Shown here piece after piece: positions 8,565 through 16,579 of a stretch of 63,699 bases of DNA. The stretch lies in assembly GCA_944384905.1 (NCBI GenBank), contig CALWVE010000023.1, positions 1-63,699 on the forward strand. The letters run 5' to 3'. Every line of letters begins with the position of its first letter. Positions within the stretch are counted from its first letter, which is position 1. A program made the position numbers and the translations under genes. Origin of the DNA: an uncultured Clostridia bacterium (lineage in GTDB: Bacteria; Bacillota; Clostridia; Oscillospirales; Acutalibacteraceae). Under the pieces are notes generated by a model. That model did no database searches. It saw nothing but the letters and a program-made list of their open reading frames with translations, and was not told where the DNA came from.

Positions 8565-8852
8565 TTAGGCAAAAGCAGCCAATCCAGCACCGCCGGTAGC
8601 AGCCAGGCAGACGCAGGCAACGCAAAGCACACCGAGCAGGGAGAAAGCCAGACCGATGATGCCGAGCACCAAACCGGCTGTGCCCATGCCCTTGCTGGCA
8701 CACTTTTTACGGCCCAGAACGCCAAATACGACGCCCAGAATGGAGAGCACCAGGGTAAAATAGCAAACGACCGGAATAAAGCCGCCGATGATACCCAGAA
8801 TGCCGCAGACCAGAGCCGCAATGGAAAGGCCATTCGATTTTTTCTCTTCCAT
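8565..8852 (-). CDS. DUF4190-like small membrane protein
   Basis: A 95-residue very hydrophobic protein: short charged N-terminus (MEEKKSNGLS), two long membrane segments at about residues 10-40 and 55-90, and a KKCASKGMG cytoplasmic or outside loop between them. This pattern matches the DUF4190 family, whose role is unknown. The ATG at 8852 is 8 nt after AAGGAG; an in-frame GTG three codons upstream lies within the ribosome site and is unlikely. It is a single gene with its own terminator. Confidence 0.75.
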   Translation of the reverse strand: MEEKKSNGLSIAALVCGILGIIGGFIPVVCYFTLVLSILGVVFGVLGRKKCASKGMGTAGLVLGIIGLAFSLLGVLCVACVCLAATGGAGLAAFA

Positions 8853-9096
8853 GACAAACACTCCTTAAAGATTTGTAATCATTGCATAACAATGATGGTT
8901 GTATAAAGCATACCAGAAAAAATTGTCGAAAGCAATAAGCAAAATGGATAAAATGCGGCATGAAAATTTCACAATTTGTCTATATTTAACGACTTTAGTC
9001 CCAGTTCTTTTTGTAATACGCAAGAAGAAAAACACTTAGCTGCAACTGCTTTCAATCAAATCTTTATATGATGGTTTAAATCGATAAATTACGCTT

Positions 9097-10446
9097 TTAT
9101 TCTTTAACGGGTTTATCCAATAACTCGGTATGCTTCCAGATTCCACTGAAATAGAATCCCATAGTGATACAGGTGGCGATAGTCCAGCCAATCGGCCATG
9201 AATACCAGATCCCATTGGAGCCAAAGATTGGGGACATGATCATGGCCAGGACAACGCGCAGAATCAGGTCGGAGAAAGTAGCTACCATAAAGCTCTTCAT
9301 GGCGCCTGCTCCGCGCAAAACACCGTCGCCCATTAATTTAATGGAAATTACGGCATAAAACGGCGAAGCAATCCGCAGGAAAGCAGTACCTGCTGCCACA
9401 ACTTCCGTTTCATTGATATTCACGAACAGGCCGATCATATACCGGCTAAACACCACATAAACCAAAGTAAACAAAACAGCAATCACTACAGAGATTGTGC
9501 ATCCGGCGCGGAAGCCCTGACGGACGCGGTCTGTTTTTTGCGCACCCAGATTCTGCGCGGTAAACACGGATGTACCGTTGCCCAGCGTGGTAAACGAGGT
9601 CAGGGCAAACGTGTTCAGTTTAATGGCAGCGGAATAACCGGCCACAACATCGGAACCGAATCCGTTGACCAGATTCTGAATAAAGAGATTGCCGACCGAG
9701 ATAAAGCTTTGCTGCAAAATGCTGGGGATTGCCACAACGCAGATTTTGCGGAGCATGGGAAAGGAGAAGCGAGGATAAGGACCGCTTTCAATTTTGGCAA
9801 CGCGCTTGAGCAAAACGACCAGCGCCAGAACAGCCGCAGCGCCCTGTGCCAAAAACGTAGCCCATGCGGCGCCGGCAACGCCCCAATGGAAAACGGCTAC
9901 AAACAGCAGATCCAAAACGACATTGCCGATTGAGGAGGCAACCAGAAAATAGAACGGCGTTTTGGAATCTCCCAGCGCGGAGAAAATACCGGTACAGATA
10001 TTATACAGGAACAGGAAGAACAGACCGTAGATATAGATATCCAGATAGACCGCGGCGTCTGTCATGATGTTGTCAGGCGTGGCCAGCAGTATCAGCATCG
10101 GGCGGCAGAAGATCACGCCGACGACGGTTAAAAGGATACTGACCGCCGAAACAGAGATCAGCGAAGTCCACACGGAAGTTTTCATGCGTTCAAAATCTTT
10201 TGCGCCATACAGCATGGAAACAATAACATTGCAGCCGGTATTAGCGCCGATGGCAACCGCCATAAAAATCATGGTGATGCAATAGGAAGCGCCGATGGCG
10301 GCGAGCGCATCTTTACCGGCAAACTGCCCGGCAATGACACTGTCGGCAATATTATAAAGCTGTTGGAACATGGCGGAAAGCAGCAGCGGAATACAGAACA
10401 CCCGAAGCTGTTTCGAGGGGGCACCTACGGTTAGGTCATTATTCAT
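9097..10446 (-). CDS. MATE family multidrug/cation exporter
   Basis: A 449-residue polytopic membrane protein with about 12 transmembrane segments in two repeats, recognised as MATE by the N-terminal segments FQQLYNIADSVIAGQ and GKDALAAIGAS. Such proteins export drugs or metabolites in exchange for H+ or Na+. The ATG at 10446 is chosen because AAGGAG stands 8 nt upstream and a good promoter lies behind it; an upstream in-frame ATG (10515) lies before the promoter. It is transcribed divergently from a LysR regulator that probably controls it. The substrate is not known. Confidence 0.9.
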   Translation of the reverse strand: MNNDLTVGAPSKQLRVFCIPLLLSAMFQQLYNIADSVIAGQFAGKDALAAIGASYCITMIFMAVAIGANTGCNVIVSMLYGAKDFERMKTSVWTSLISVSAVSILLTVVGVIFCRPMLILLATPDNIMTDAAVYLDIYIYGLFFLFLYNICTGIFSALGDSKTPFYFLVASSIGNVVLDLLFVAVFHWGVAGAAWATFLAQGAAAVLALVVLLKRVAKIESGPYPRFSFPMLRKICVVAIPSILQQSFISVGNLFIQNLVNGFGSDVVAGYSAAIKLNTFALTSFTTLGNGTSVFTAQNLGAQKTDRVRQGFRAGCTISVVIAVLFTLVYVVFSRYMIGLFVNINETEVVAAGTAFLRIASPFYAVISIKLMGDGVLRGAGAMKSFMVATFSDLILRVVLAMIMSPIFGSNGIWYSWPIGWTIATCITMGFYFSGIWKHTELLDKPVKE

Positions 10447-10479
10447 GCAGAAGGCTCCTTTACTTTTCAATTGCTCTTT

Positions 10480-10508
10480 AGTATAATAAACTTCCAGATA
10501 TAAGTCAA
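10480..10508 (-). promoter_or_regulatory. Promoter of the MATE gene
   Basis: Minus strand TTGACT (10503-10508), 17-bp spacer, TATACT (10480-10485). Close to the sigma-A consensus. Confidence 0.7.
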
Positions 10509-10513
10509 TTTTC

Positions 10514-10546
10514 ATTTTGTTATAGCCTGTATCAAATTTTGTTATA
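10514..10546. promoter_or_regulatory. Tandem 11-bp direct repeat, probable LysR operator
   Basis: ATTTTGTTATA occurs exactly twice, at 10514-10524 and 10536-10546, with a 22-bp period (two helical turns). The space between contains ATAGCCTGTAT, a LysR-type interrupted dyad. The site lies next to the -35 of the MATE promoter and just before the lysR start. Confidence 0.5.
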
Positions 10547-10561
10547 TCGTGGAGCCGAAAA

Positions 10562-11464
10562 ATGAATGTAAATTTGGAGTATTACCGTGTTTTTTGTCAG
10601 GTTGCCCGCTTTTCGAGTATCTCGCTGGCAGCTGAACAATTGCATATCTCTCAGCCTGCGGTCAGCCGGACGATCAAACAGCTCGAGCAGGTACTGGGAA
10701 CGGATTTGCTGGTGCGTACGCCCCGGGGCGTGGTGCTGACGCCGGAAGGGGAATTGCTGTACGGTTATGTGCGCGAAGCGATGGAGCGCATCGCAGCCGG
10801 AGAACAGTCGCTTGAAAATACGCTGGAACTGGAAAGCGGCCTGCTGCGTCTGGGCGCTACGGAAATGACGTTCCATTATTTTTTGCTGCCTTTTTTGGAT
10901 GATTTCCATCGGCGGTATCCCGGCGTTCACATGCAGGTGATGAATTCCACCACCCCCGAAACCGTGCGCGCACTGAACGAAGGCCGAATCGACGTGGGAT
11001 TGGTGATTACGCCGCCGCATATGGAACCCCGCCTGAATGTGCTGCCGATCCGGACCATTCAAGATGTCTTTATTGCCGGGCCGGCTTTTTCACATCTGCG
11101 GGGGAGAAAAGTCCCGCTCGAAGAACTTTTGGAATATCCGATTATCGGGCACGAAACCGGTACGGCTTCCCGCGCGTTTCTGGATGGCTTTTTTGCTTCC
11201 TGCGGTTTGCTGTTTGAGCCGGCATTCAGCCTGGCTACAGCCGACCTGATTTCGCCGTTTGCTGAGCGGGAATTCGGCGTGGGTGTTGTTATGAAAGAAT
11301 TCGCCCAGCCTGCATTAGAGGCCGGGCGATTGTTCGAGATTGAAACGGATCCTCCGCTGCCGCCCCGCACCATCTGTGTGGTAACGGCCAAGGATCGTTT
11401 TTTGCCGAAAGCGGCACGCTCATTTATTCAGCTGCTCGAGGAAGGAAAAGACTCTTTACAGTAA
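10562..11464 (+). CDS. LysR family transcriptional regulator
   Basis: A 300-residue regulator with the N-terminal winged helix (residues about 4-62, including LHISQPAVSRTIKQLE) and a periplasmic-binding-like effector domain from about residue 90. It is divergent from the MATE exporter and probably regulates both genes from the 115-bp intergenic region with its 11-bp tandem repeat. Its 3' end overlaps the convergent GH31 gene by 9 bp. The effector is unknown. Confidence 0.92.
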   Translation: MNVNLEYYRVFCQVARFSSISLAAEQLHISQPAVSRTIKQLEQVLGTDLLVRTPRGVVLTPEGELLYGYVREAMERIAAGEQSLENTLELESGLLRLGATEMTFHYFLLPFLDDFHRRYPGVHMQVMNSTTPETVRALNEGRIDVGLVITPPHMEPRLNVLPIRTIQDVFIAGPAFSHLRGRKVPLEELLEYPIIGHETGTASRAFLDGFFASCGLLFEPAFSLATADLISPFAEREFGVGVVMKEFAQPALEAGRLFEIETDPPLPPRTICVVTAKDRFLPKAARSFIQLLEEGKDSLQ

Positions 11465-13444
11465 ACCCTGCAATTCAGGCAGAGCATCACCTCGGCGGAA
11501 AACCGGAATGATATCGAGCGGGGCCTGTACGCAAACATTCTGTCCGCCGTCAAAGGTTTCGCCGGTATGCAGCAGGGTCCATTTGCTGCCTGCCGGGAGG
11601 TAAACAGAACGCTGATCCATATGATCGTACAGTACGGGGGCGACCAGCAGATCGCCGCCCAGCATATATTGATCGTTCAGATCCCAGCAAGCGCTGTCCT
11701 GCGGGAATTCATAGAACATCGGGCGCATCACAGGGCGGCCAGTTTCGTGCGTTTCCTGCATCAGGCAGCGCAGATACGGACGCATGGCTTCGCGCAGACG
11801 GATGTAACGGGTCAGCGTGGCGCAGTTTTCTTCGCCGAAGCTCCAGATTTCGTTGTCCGCGCCTGTCGGGAATAGGGGAGAGCCGTCGGTGCGGTGCAGA
11901 TATTCGCGCGGCGAGCGGTCGCCATGCAGACGCATCACGGGGCAGAACGTCCCCCACTCGAACCAGCGAACCAGCAGGCGGTGGAAATTCGGATCTTCCG
12001 TTTCGCCGCCGTTGAATCCACCGATGTCGGTTGTCCACCAGGGAATGCCGGCCACAGCCATATGTAAGCCTGCGCAAAGCTGACTTCTCAGGGCTTCCCA
12101 GGTACAGTGTACGTCGCCCGACCAGACCAAAGCGCCGAAACGCTGGCTGCCGGCCCAGGCGCAGCGAACCAATGTGAGTGGTTCTTCTCCGACTTCTTTT
12201 AGGCCGTCATAAAAACCTTTTGCGTAAAGCTGCGGATACAGGTTTCCGATGGCTGCGTGGGTGCCCAGCTGCATGCGGTAGTTGTCGAAATCATCTACGG
12301 TATAGTTGGGTTCGGCTTCGTCCAGCCAGAATAGGCGGATACCGTGTTTATAATAATTTTCCTTGCATTTTTCCCAGACAAACTTTCTTGCTTCCGGATT
12401 GGTGGCGTCGTACTGCATGGAGTTTCCGGCGAAAAGTTTGCCGAGCTGTACGCCGCGTTCCGCGCGGATCAAAAGACCGCGCTGCTGCATTTCGGCGTAG
12501 TTTTCGCTTTTTACATCTACCTGCGGCCAAACGGAAACCATTAGTTCCACGCCCATTTCTTTAAGCTCATCCGTCATGGCTTTGGGATCGGGGAAGAATT
12601 CTTCGTCGAAACGATAGTCGCCCAGTTTCGGCCAGTGGAAATAGTCGCAGACGATCACGGAAAGCGGAACGCCGCGGCGATGATATTCCCGGGCCACATT
12701 CAAAAGCTGTTCCTGGTTCCAGTAACGCAGTTTGCACTGCCAGAAGCCCAAGCCGTATTCCGGCATCATCGGCGCATGACCGACCGCATCGGCATAGGCG
12801 CGTTCAATTTCGTCCGGCGTATCTCCGGCGGTCAGCCAGTAATCGAGCTGGCGCGTGGAAGCCGCCGTCCACTGCGTAATGTTTTTGGCAAAGACAGCCT
12901 TGCCGATGGCCGGATTGTGCCACAAAAAGCCGTATCCGGCGCTGGAAAGCACAAACGGAACGCTGGCCTGCGAATTGCGCTGAGCCAATTCGAAAACGCA
13001 GTTTTTGATGTCCCAAATTTCCTGCTGATACTGGCCCATGCCGTATAATTTTTCGTTAGGGTCGCTGTTAAAGGAAGCGGTTAATTCCCAGTCGCCGCCC
13101 AGAATGGGCTTGAAGTGACGGCTGGCTGTATCCAACGCGCCCTGGTAGCCGTTTTCGCGCAACAGGCACTTCCCGTTTTGATTGTAGTAGGCGATTTCGC
13201 AGCGTCCGCGTCCGTCCAGCGTTAAAACGGCGCGGAGCTTACCGTTCACAATGACTGCCTGGTTTTCATCGATGTTGATTTCCGCCGTGCAGTTTTCGGG
13301 CGGAAGCAGCGCGTAGTCGGTATCAACCGGCTCATTCATCATAGCCGAGCGAACGCGCAGACTGTTCTTTCCCCAGGGGACCAGTGTCAGCGTTTCACCG
13401 GCGTTTTTGTAACAAAGTCCGTTTTTCCAAAGTGAAAAATACAT
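11456..13444 (-). CDS. Glycoside hydrolase family 31 (alpha-glycosidase)
   Basis: A 662-residue retaining alpha-glycosidase of family 31. The nucleophile Asp is in LFWLDEAEPNY and the acid/base Asp in WSGDVHCTWEAL; the N-terminal beta-sandwich precedes the TIM barrel and PLFPTGADNEIW lies near the end. No signal peptide, so it acts on imported oligosaccharides. The family includes alpha-glucosidases, alpha-xylosidases and sulfoquinovosidases; the sequence read here does not decide between them. ATG follows GAGGAGGAGGATAACAA. Confidence 0.9.
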   Translation of the reverse strand: MYFSLWKNGLCYKNAGETLTLVPWGKNSLRVRSAMMNEPVDTDYALLPPENCTAEINIDENQAVIVNGKLRAVLTLDGRGRCEIAYYNQNGKCLLRENGYQGALDTASRHFKPILGGDWELTASFNSDPNEKLYGMGQYQQEIWDIKNCVFELAQRNSQASVPFVLSSAGYGFLWHNPAIGKAVFAKNITQWTAASTRQLDYWLTAGDTPDEIERAYADAVGHAPMMPEYGLGFWQCKLRYWNQEQLLNVAREYHRRGVPLSVIVCDYFHWPKLGDYRFDEEFFPDPKAMTDELKEMGVELMVSVWPQVDVKSENYAEMQQRGLLIRAERGVQLGKLFAGNSMQYDATNPEARKFVWEKCKENYYKHGIRLFWLDEAEPNYTVDDFDNYRMQLGTHAAIGNLYPQLYAKGFYDGLKEVGEEPLTLVRCAWAGSQRFGALVWSGDVHCTWEALRSQLCAGLHMAVAGIPWWTTDIGGFNGGETEDPNFHRLLVRWFEWGTFCPVMRLHGDRSPREYLHRTDGSPLFPTGADNEIWSFGEENCATLTRYIRLREAMRPYLRCLMQETHETGRPVMRPMFYEFPQDSACWDLNDQYMLGGDLLVAPVLYDHMDQRSVYLPAGSKWTLLHTGETFDGGQNVCVQAPLDIIPVFRRGDALPELQGLL

Positions 13445-13486
13445 TTGTTATCCTCCTCCTCATCGGATTTTATCTATTCTGACAGC

Positions 13487-13515
13487 ATTATAGCACGGTG
13501 AAGTTGTTCCGTAAA
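13487..13515 (-). promoter_or_regulatory. Promoter of the GH31 gene
   Basis: Minus strand TTTACG (13510-13515), 17-bp spacer, TATAAT (13487-13492), about 45 bp before the start codon. Confidence 0.6.
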
Positions 13516-13530
13516 GAGATTTGTTGCATG

Positions 13531-13570
13531 AAAAACCGGTAATCGTCTGCTGACGATTGCCGGTTTCTTT
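13531..13570 (-). terminator. Terminator of ung
   Basis: A 15-bp stem AAACCGGTAATCGTC/GACGATTGCCGGTTT (one G-T pair) with TGCT loop, followed on the minus strand by a T run. Confidence 0.8.
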
Positions 13571-13571
13571 C

Positions 13572-14264
13572 TTATTGATTGCACCAGTGAATGGCTTTCT
13601 GGCCGTTTTGCTCCAAAAAAGTATTGACCTGTGAAAAGGGACGGCTCCCGAAAAATCCGCGGTAAGCCGAAAGCGGGCTGGGATGTACGCTTTCTACAAC
13701 CAAGCGCGGACCGGCGGGATTGCAGATCGTTTTCTTTAGAGCCTGCGCATGACTGCCCCAAAGGATAAAGGCGATCGGCTGTTTCACTTGATTCAGTGCC
13801 GAAAGGGTGGCCGCCGTAAAATGCTGCCAGCCAAAATTTTTGTGGCTGTTGGCCTTGCCTTTTTCTACGGTGAGAACCGTGTTGAGCAGCAGAACGCCCT
13901 GTTCCGCCAGATAACTCAGATCGCCGTTTGAGAAGTCGCAGGCTTCTCCGGTGTCCGATTCGATTTCCTTAAATATGTTGCGCAGTGAAGGCGGCAGTTT
14001 CGTGCCTGATTTTACAGAAAAGCTCAGGCCGTGTGCCTGGCCGGGTTCGTGGTACGGGTCCTGTCCCAAGACAACACACCGCACTGATTGCGGCGGAGTA
14101 AGGCGGTAGGCGCGAAACAGATCTTCCGCCGGCGGATAAACTTCGGTTTCGCTTTCATAAGCCTTAAAGACCTGATTTTCAAGTTTTGTAAAGTATTCTT
14201 TTTCATATTCCGGCTGCAAAATCCGATCCCATTCGCAGCAATTGATTCGTAAAGACGGCGGCAT
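13572..14264 (-). CDS. ung: Uracil-DNA glycosylase, family 1
   Basis: Removes uracil from DNA as the first step of base excision repair. The 230-residue protein has the water-activating motif GQDPYH (residues 67-72, catalytic Asp69), NTVLTVEKGKANSH, and the leucine-loop motif HPSPLS (194-199). Normal length. ATG follows GGAGGTCTTT. Single gene with its own terminator. Confidence 0.96.
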   Translation of the reverse strand: MPPSLRINCCEWDRILQPEYEKEYFTKLENQVFKAYESETEVYPPAEDLFRAYRLTPPQSVRCVVLGQDPYHEPGQAHGLSFSVKSGTKLPPSLRNIFKEIESDTGEACDFSNGDLSYLAEQGVLLLNTVLTVEKGKANSHKNFGWQHFTAATLSALNQVKQPIAFILWGSHAQALKKTICNPAGPRLVVESVHPSPLSAYRGFFGSRPFSQVNTFLEQNGQKAIHWCNQ

Positions 14265-14406
14265 AAAGACCTCCTATAGAGTGTTTTTCTTATTGTAACA
14301 TGAAAGGGGACGCTCTACAAGGAAACAAGCCGGGATATTTGTATAAATAACGTAAAATCAGGACAAAAGCAACAAGATTCTTGATGTAAATTTATACTTT
14401 ATTTTC

Positions 14407-14435
14407 TTGACGAGACCTGTCAAAAATGATAAAAT
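14407..14435 (+). promoter_or_regulatory. Promoter of the antiporter gene
   Basis: TTGACG (14407-14412), 17-bp spacer, TAAAAT (14430-14435). Transcription should start near 14442, which rules out the in-frame ATG at 14426 as start. Confidence 0.65.
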
Positions 14436-14445
14436 TGCCTCTGGA

Positions 14446-14471
14446 TACCGGCGCAGCTCTGCCAACCGGTA
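14446..14471 (+). promoter_or_regulatory. Hairpin in the antiporter 5' leader
   Basis: TACCGG (14446-14451) and CCGGTA (14466-14471) can pair within the short untranslated leader, ahead of the AAAGGGG ribosome site. It matches no riboswitch that I can name. Confidence 0.35.
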
Positions 14472-14494
14472 ATTATTTGCAAAGGGGTATGAAC

Positions 14495-15754
14495 ATGATT
14501 CTTCTGTTTCAAATTTCCTCTGCGCTGATCGTTGGTATGCTGATGACGCGCGTGGTAAAGCCGCTTAAACTGCCGGCGGTAACGGCCTATCTGGTGGCCG
14601 GTATTCTGATTGGTCCTTATTTTTTGGGAGGATTGGGAATAGAGGGCCTGGGCTTTTCTTCTATTGATTCCGTAAAAGCGCTGAGTTTGATTTCCAATGT
14701 GGCTTTGGGCTTCATTGCGTTTGATATTGGAAACGAATTTCGCCTCTCGTCTCTTCGCCAAACCGGTAAAGCAGCAACCGTAATTGCTTTTACGCAGGCA
14801 CTTACGGCTACGTTGTTTGTGGACATTACGCTAGCGATTGTAGCTGTTTTTCTGGGGGACAAATTCCCGCTTCCGGCGGCCATTACGCTGGGTGCTATCG
14901 CAACGGCTACAGCGCCTGCAGCTACGTTGATGGTTGTACGCCAGTATCGCGCCAAAGGCAAACTGACCGATATTTTGCTGCCGATTGTTGCTTTGGATGA
15001 CGCGATTGGCTTGGTTGTGTTTGCTGTTTCTTTTGGTATTGCCAAAGCTTTGGTAAACGGCCAGATTAGTGTCCTTCATATTATTCTCGAGCCGATCATC
15101 GAAGTAACGGTTTCTCTGGTTTTGGGCGCGATTATGGGCGCGATCCTCACGATTTGCCAGCGCTGGTTCAAATCAATGGCGCACCGGCTGATTATCGTGA
15201 TTACATTTGTGTTTATTACCACGGCTATGTCGATGGAAAAATTTGAAATCGGCGGCATTAAAATTGCATTCTCTTCGCTGCTGGTCTGCATGATGCTCGG
15301 AACGATTTTCTGCAACCTGTGCGAAGATTCCGAAGAAATTATGGAGCGCACCGAAGGCTGGACGGAAACGCTGTATGTGGTTTTCTTCGTGCTCAGCGGT
15401 GCGGAGCTGGAACTGAACGTTTTTGCTGATCTTGCCATTGTGGGCGTAGGTGTTTTGTACATTCTCTCGCGTTCGGCCGGTAAATATATCGGCTCGTTCT
15501 ATGGTGCGGCTTGGATGAAGTGCGACCGCAGTATCCGCGATTATCTGGGTATTACCCTGCTGCCGCAGGCCGGTGTGGCTTTGGGTATGTCGGTTCAGGC
15601 AGAAGCGCTGCCGGGATGCGGTTCGTTGGTGCGCAACATTACGCTGTTTGCGATTCTGATTTATGAATTGATCGGCCCGATGCTGACCAAGACCGTTTTG
15701 ATCAAAGCGGGCGATATCAGCCCGGACACGCTGCAAAAAGTGAAACATCATTGA
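14495..15754 (+). CDS. Cation:proton antiporter, CPA2 (Kef/NapA-like)
   Basis: A 419-residue membrane protein with about 11-13 transmembrane segments of the monovalent cation:proton antiporter-2 family. The early LPAVTAYLVAGILIGPY segment is typical, and the core has acidic residues in LDDAIGLVVF as expected for ion binding. There is no C-terminal TrkA-N or RCK domain, so it is likely an ion exchanger rather than a Kef K+ efflux channel. The start at 14495 has AAAGGGG 7 nt upstream; the ATG two codons earlier is too near. Exported ion not determinable. Confidence 0.87.
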   Translation: MILLFQISSALIVGMLMTRVVKPLKLPAVTAYLVAGILIGPYFLGGLGIEGLGFSSIDSVKALSLISNVALGFIAFDIGNEFRLSSLRQTGKAATVIAFTQALTATLFVDITLAIVAVFLGDKFPLPAAITLGAIATATAPAATLMVVRQYRAKGKLTDILLPIVALDDAIGLVVFAVSFGIAKALVNGQISVLHIILEPIIEVTVSLVLGAIMGAILTICQRWFKSMAHRLIIVITFVFITTAMSMEKFEIGGIKIAFSSLLVCMMLGTIFCNLCEDSEEIMERTEGWTETLYVVFFVLSGAELELNVFADLAIVGVGVLYILSRSAGKYIGSFYGAAWMKCDRSIRDYLGITLLPQAGVALGMSVQAEALPGCGSLVRNITLFAILIYELIGPMLTKTVLIKAGDISPDTLQKVKHH

Positions 15755-15762
15755 TTCAAAAT

Positions 15763-15781
15763 GCCCGCCAATTTGGTGGGC
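15763..15781 (+). terminator. Short hairpin after the antiporter gene
   Basis: GCCCGCC/GGTGGGC stem with AATTT loop right after the stop codon. The following T run is poor, so it is a weak or partial terminator. Confidence 0.4.
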
Positions 15782-15816
15782 CTTCAGTCTGTAGTAAACT
15801 TTAAAGCAAGCTGCAC

Positions 15817-15986
15817 GAACGTAAAAGTTTCGATCAAACCTTTTCAAAGGTTTGCGGTTTCCAAAGGCAGAGCCTTTGGCCGCTCTTCGCAAAGAGCGGA
15901 ACTCTTTTGCCTCTCAAAACGCAGGAAAGGGTGAAAAAACAGTCCGGCGGACTGTTTTGAGGGGAAACCCTCGTCGGGGGTTTCCC
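15817..15986 (+). repeat. Dispersed multi-hairpin repeat, copy 1
   Basis: A 170-bp intergenic element starting with AACGTAAAAGTTTCGATCAA and then five consecutive hairpins: AAACCTTTTCAAAGGTTT (15836-15853), CCAAAGGCAGAGCCTTTGG (15861-15879), CCGCTCTTCGCAAAGAGCGG (15880-15899), a stem around ACAGTCCGGCGGACTGT (15936-15958) and GGGAAACCC/GGGTTTCCC (15962-15986). ACTCTTTTGCC joins hairpins 3 and 4. The same order recurs at 55.8 kb with changed but still pairing stems, and in part at 63.6 kb. It fills most of the 361-bp gap between the antiporter and the DUF1934 gene; I see no protein gene in it. Confidence 0.8.
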
Positions 15987-16073
15987 TTTACTGACTTTTT
16001 GTAGATAACTTCTCTATTGTATTTCAAAAGCTCTTTTGCTTGCCTGCCGCAGAAGGCGCATGATTTCTACGAA

Positions 16074-16110
16074 TAAAAAAACGTCCCGATGGAAGTACCA
16101 TCAGGACGTT
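16074..16110 (-). terminator. Terminator of the ddl-murI-DUF1934 operon
   Basis: ACGTCCTGATGG/CCATCGGGACGT stem followed by T7 on the minus strand. Confidence 0.85.
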
Positions 16111-16115
16111 CTGTT

Positions 16116-16571
16116 TTACGGGTCAATTTCTTCTCCGGGAGCTTTGCGCACGGAAACATGGATGTGGTTGCGGCTGGAAACGCTGGCGTTGATGTCCAAC
16201 GTATAATCCAGCGATAATTCGCCGCCTTGCTCATCCAGCGTGGAATGAATCGAGTTGGTGAACACGCCCAGCATCAAAATCCCCATACCGGTATCATACC
16301 GGCAGATATTGCGCTGCCCTTTTTGCAGGAACAACCGGGTTGCGCCTCCCGAATGAATCATCGTGACACTTTCACGGTTCTTTTCGTCGTCAATTTTCAG
16401 CGTGGTAAGATAGGAACGGTTGGGATCATCTTCATCGTATTCGCGATAGCTGATGTATTTCTTGCCCGAACGGATCACATAAGAACCTACGGTGTCAATG
16501 TCAATTTTACCGCTGTCGCCGTCGTATTGCTGACGGCCGCGGATGGAAATCAGGTAATTTTCTTTCATCAT
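16116..16571 (-). CDS. DUF1934 (YwiB-like) beta-barrel protein
   Basis: A 151-residue protein of the DUF1934 family, related to lipocalin-like small barrels such as B. subtilis YwiB; the function is not established. Typical features are the early ISIRGRQQYDGD strand, TMIHSGGATRLFLQKG, and the closing SLDYTLDINASVSSRNHI strands. No signal peptide. It follows murI by 8 bp without a strong ribosome site and is the last gene of the cell-wall precursor operon, so it may depend on coupling. Confidence 0.75.
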   Translation of the reverse strand: MMKENYLISIRGRQQYDGDSGKIDIDTVGSYVIRSGKKYISYREYDEDDPNRSYLTTLKIDDEKNRESVTMIHSGGATRLFLQKGQRNICRYDTGMGILMLGVFTNSIHSTLDEQGGELSLDYTLDINASVSSRNHIHVSVRKAPGEEIDP

Positions 16572-16579
16572 CTTGTCGT

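Noticed and set aside
15987..16073. Inverted right end of repeat copy 1
   Set aside because: GACTTTTTGTAGAT near 15993 is only loosely like the reverse of the left end, so copy 1 is not claimed to have terminal inverted repeats.
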